From Entamoeba invadens IP1 (taxonomy: Eukaryota > Evosea > Mastigamoebida > Endamoebidae), in the NCBI RefSeq assembly GCF_000330505.1, contig NW_004443643.1:27175-47191 (forward strand): a stretch of 20,017 bases of DNA, in the 5' to 3' direction. Of this stretch, positions 18,726 to 20,017 are shown piece after piece (position 1 is the first letter of the stretch; each line of letters opens with the position of its first letter). The notes under the pieces are model-generated. The model did no database searches. It was not told the DNA's origin and saw only the letters and a list, made by a program, of their open reading frames with translations. Position numbers and translations under genes: made by a program.

Positions 18726-20017
18726 TATAATAATTGGGTGTGTAGTTGTTTTTAAAAAATTCAAATAGTTATACAAATAATATAAAATCATTATTACAAA
18801 TTGTGTTACAAAAACAGTTTATATTATTTTAATTGTTTTCGTTTTTTTATAAAGTTAAATAAATTATTATATTAATTATAAATTTATATAACTTGTTTAT
18901 ATAAATTAAATCTAATAAACTACACAAAATATTTTGTCTATTACTTAAAATTTGGATTGTTATTTATACACATAATAAAAACAATCACAATCGTGGTGGT
19001 ATTTTAATGTTTTTTTAATTATTGAGCATCTCAAAACAAAAAAAATATATAATTATTTGTAACAATAATTAATTTATTAAATCTATATTTATAAAACAAT
19101 TTTTTTCTAATATTTATAACAACAGTTTATATAAGGTTGACGGAAAAAAAAAGTAAAATTTATTTTACCTATTCCAATATAAAGTATAAAATTTTACCTT
19201 TTTACCAAAAAAATACTAAAAAATAAAAATAAAAAGATCGTAAAAATGTTTATTTATAAAACTTAAAGACCTTGATGTCTTTTGAAAAGCAAAGAAAAAA
19301 AATCGGCATTTTCAAATTAATTACCTTATAAAAAAATCATCATTATTCACAAACATTTTATCAAATGGAGATTTTTATAAAACAAACAAAAAGTAATTTT
19401 ATTGAGTAATTTACATCGTCCACAACGTTTGGTGGTTGTTTATAAAAACAAACAATATATTAATGATATGTTGTCAAATTCATTTGTAATTTGTTCAGAT
19501 TATATCACAAGCATTTTTTATAAATAATTTAAAAACGTGTTAATTTTTATTAAAAACATAATGTTGTAATAATTGTGAACGATGTATTATATGATATTAT
19601 GTGCTCTGATATTGTTTTATTAAACCGTGTATTTTTTAAACAACAAATAAGCAATTAATTTGATTGATTATACGACAAAAAAACATTTCAACATGATAAC
19701 TGAATTAAAATTTAATTCTATCAATATCAGAAAGAAATGATAATATTTCCAACTCTTAATTATCTATTAGTTGCAAATTCAACAAAAAAAATGTCTATTA
19801 ACATCGTTTATAGACAACGACGTTAATACATACAAGATGATTTAAAAACAAGAACTTCAAGATTTTTAAAATACTGATTTTATTATATGATTATATGATA
19901 TATATTAATTTAAAGATCGTGTAAATTGGCTTTTAATTGATTCTTTGTTTGTCTAATGATTATATATTAACTAATGTGTATTTTTTATATTTGGTGTTGT
20001 TTGTTACAAATTCAAAA
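18726..20017. other. AT-rich intergenic region to window end, no gene seen
   Basis: About 1.3 kb of A/T-rich DNA without a supported gene. A short palindrome (GTAAAATTTATTTTAC) occurs around 19153-19168. No inverted-repeat element, RNA gene or coding relic is recognised. Confidence 0.6.

Noticed and set aside
1..20017. tRNA arrays, rRNA, CRISPR or bacterial-type operons
   Set aside because: No GGTTCRA-type B box within a cloverleaf, no rRNA-like block, no regular spacer-repeat array and no ribosome-binding-site organisation were seen. The window is eukaryotic in character.

Overview
The window is very AT-rich and looks like nuclear DNA of an Entamoeba species, with E. invadens the likeliest on gene-family grounds (inference; no search was possible). 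The evidence is a transmembrane kinase with a long CXXC-rich ectodomain, BspA-type leucine-rich-repeat proteins carrying the N-terminal MIVSKYF...VCKK...FHFNPI...YFPNxETL signature that I associate with Entamoeba, an F-box-like/LRR gene, a short-signal-peptide cysteine protein with a GPI-like tail, UA(A/U)UU-type 3' motifs and wide non-coding AT-rich gaps.

Layout. Bases 3-2867 (+) hold the 3' portion of a TMK receptor-like kinase, cut by the left window edge. Bases 3.7-10.5 kb are a graveyard: a single BspA-like repeat relic (about 3.7 kb, +, weak), a three-repeat BspA fragment with an in-frame stop (3.92-4.12 kb, -), a broken cysteine-rich Igl/TMK-ectodomain-like gene (4.73-5.78 kb, +), a 218-bp MITE with 43-nt inverted repeats and TA flanks (5839-6056), an unrecognised coding relic overlapping a second MITE-like inverted-repeat unit (6.49-6.83 kb), a BspA gene broken by two frameshifts (7.18-8.35 kb, -), another cysteine-rich scrap (8.53-8.80 kb) and a heavily decayed MULE (Mutator-like) transposase (8.83-10.26 kb, +), followed by more decayed coding sequence to about 11 kb. 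Bases 11.1-13.8 kb have no recognisable gene, but contain a 13-bp hairpin followed by a T-run.

The right part has an intact BspA-like LRR gene (13822-15702, +), an F-box-like/LRR gene in two frames on the minus strand (16242-17380) and a small secreted, probably GPI-anchored protein (18110-18691, -). The last 1.3 kb is non-coding.

The genes do not form a pathway. Most belong to large lineage-specific surface, sensing or repeat-protein families, and dead members of these families lie among transposon remnants. That pattern suggests gene-family turnover by duplication, transposition and decay. I did not find a convincing new defence or enzymatic system. The most distinctive items are the MITE, the MULE relic and the hairpin.
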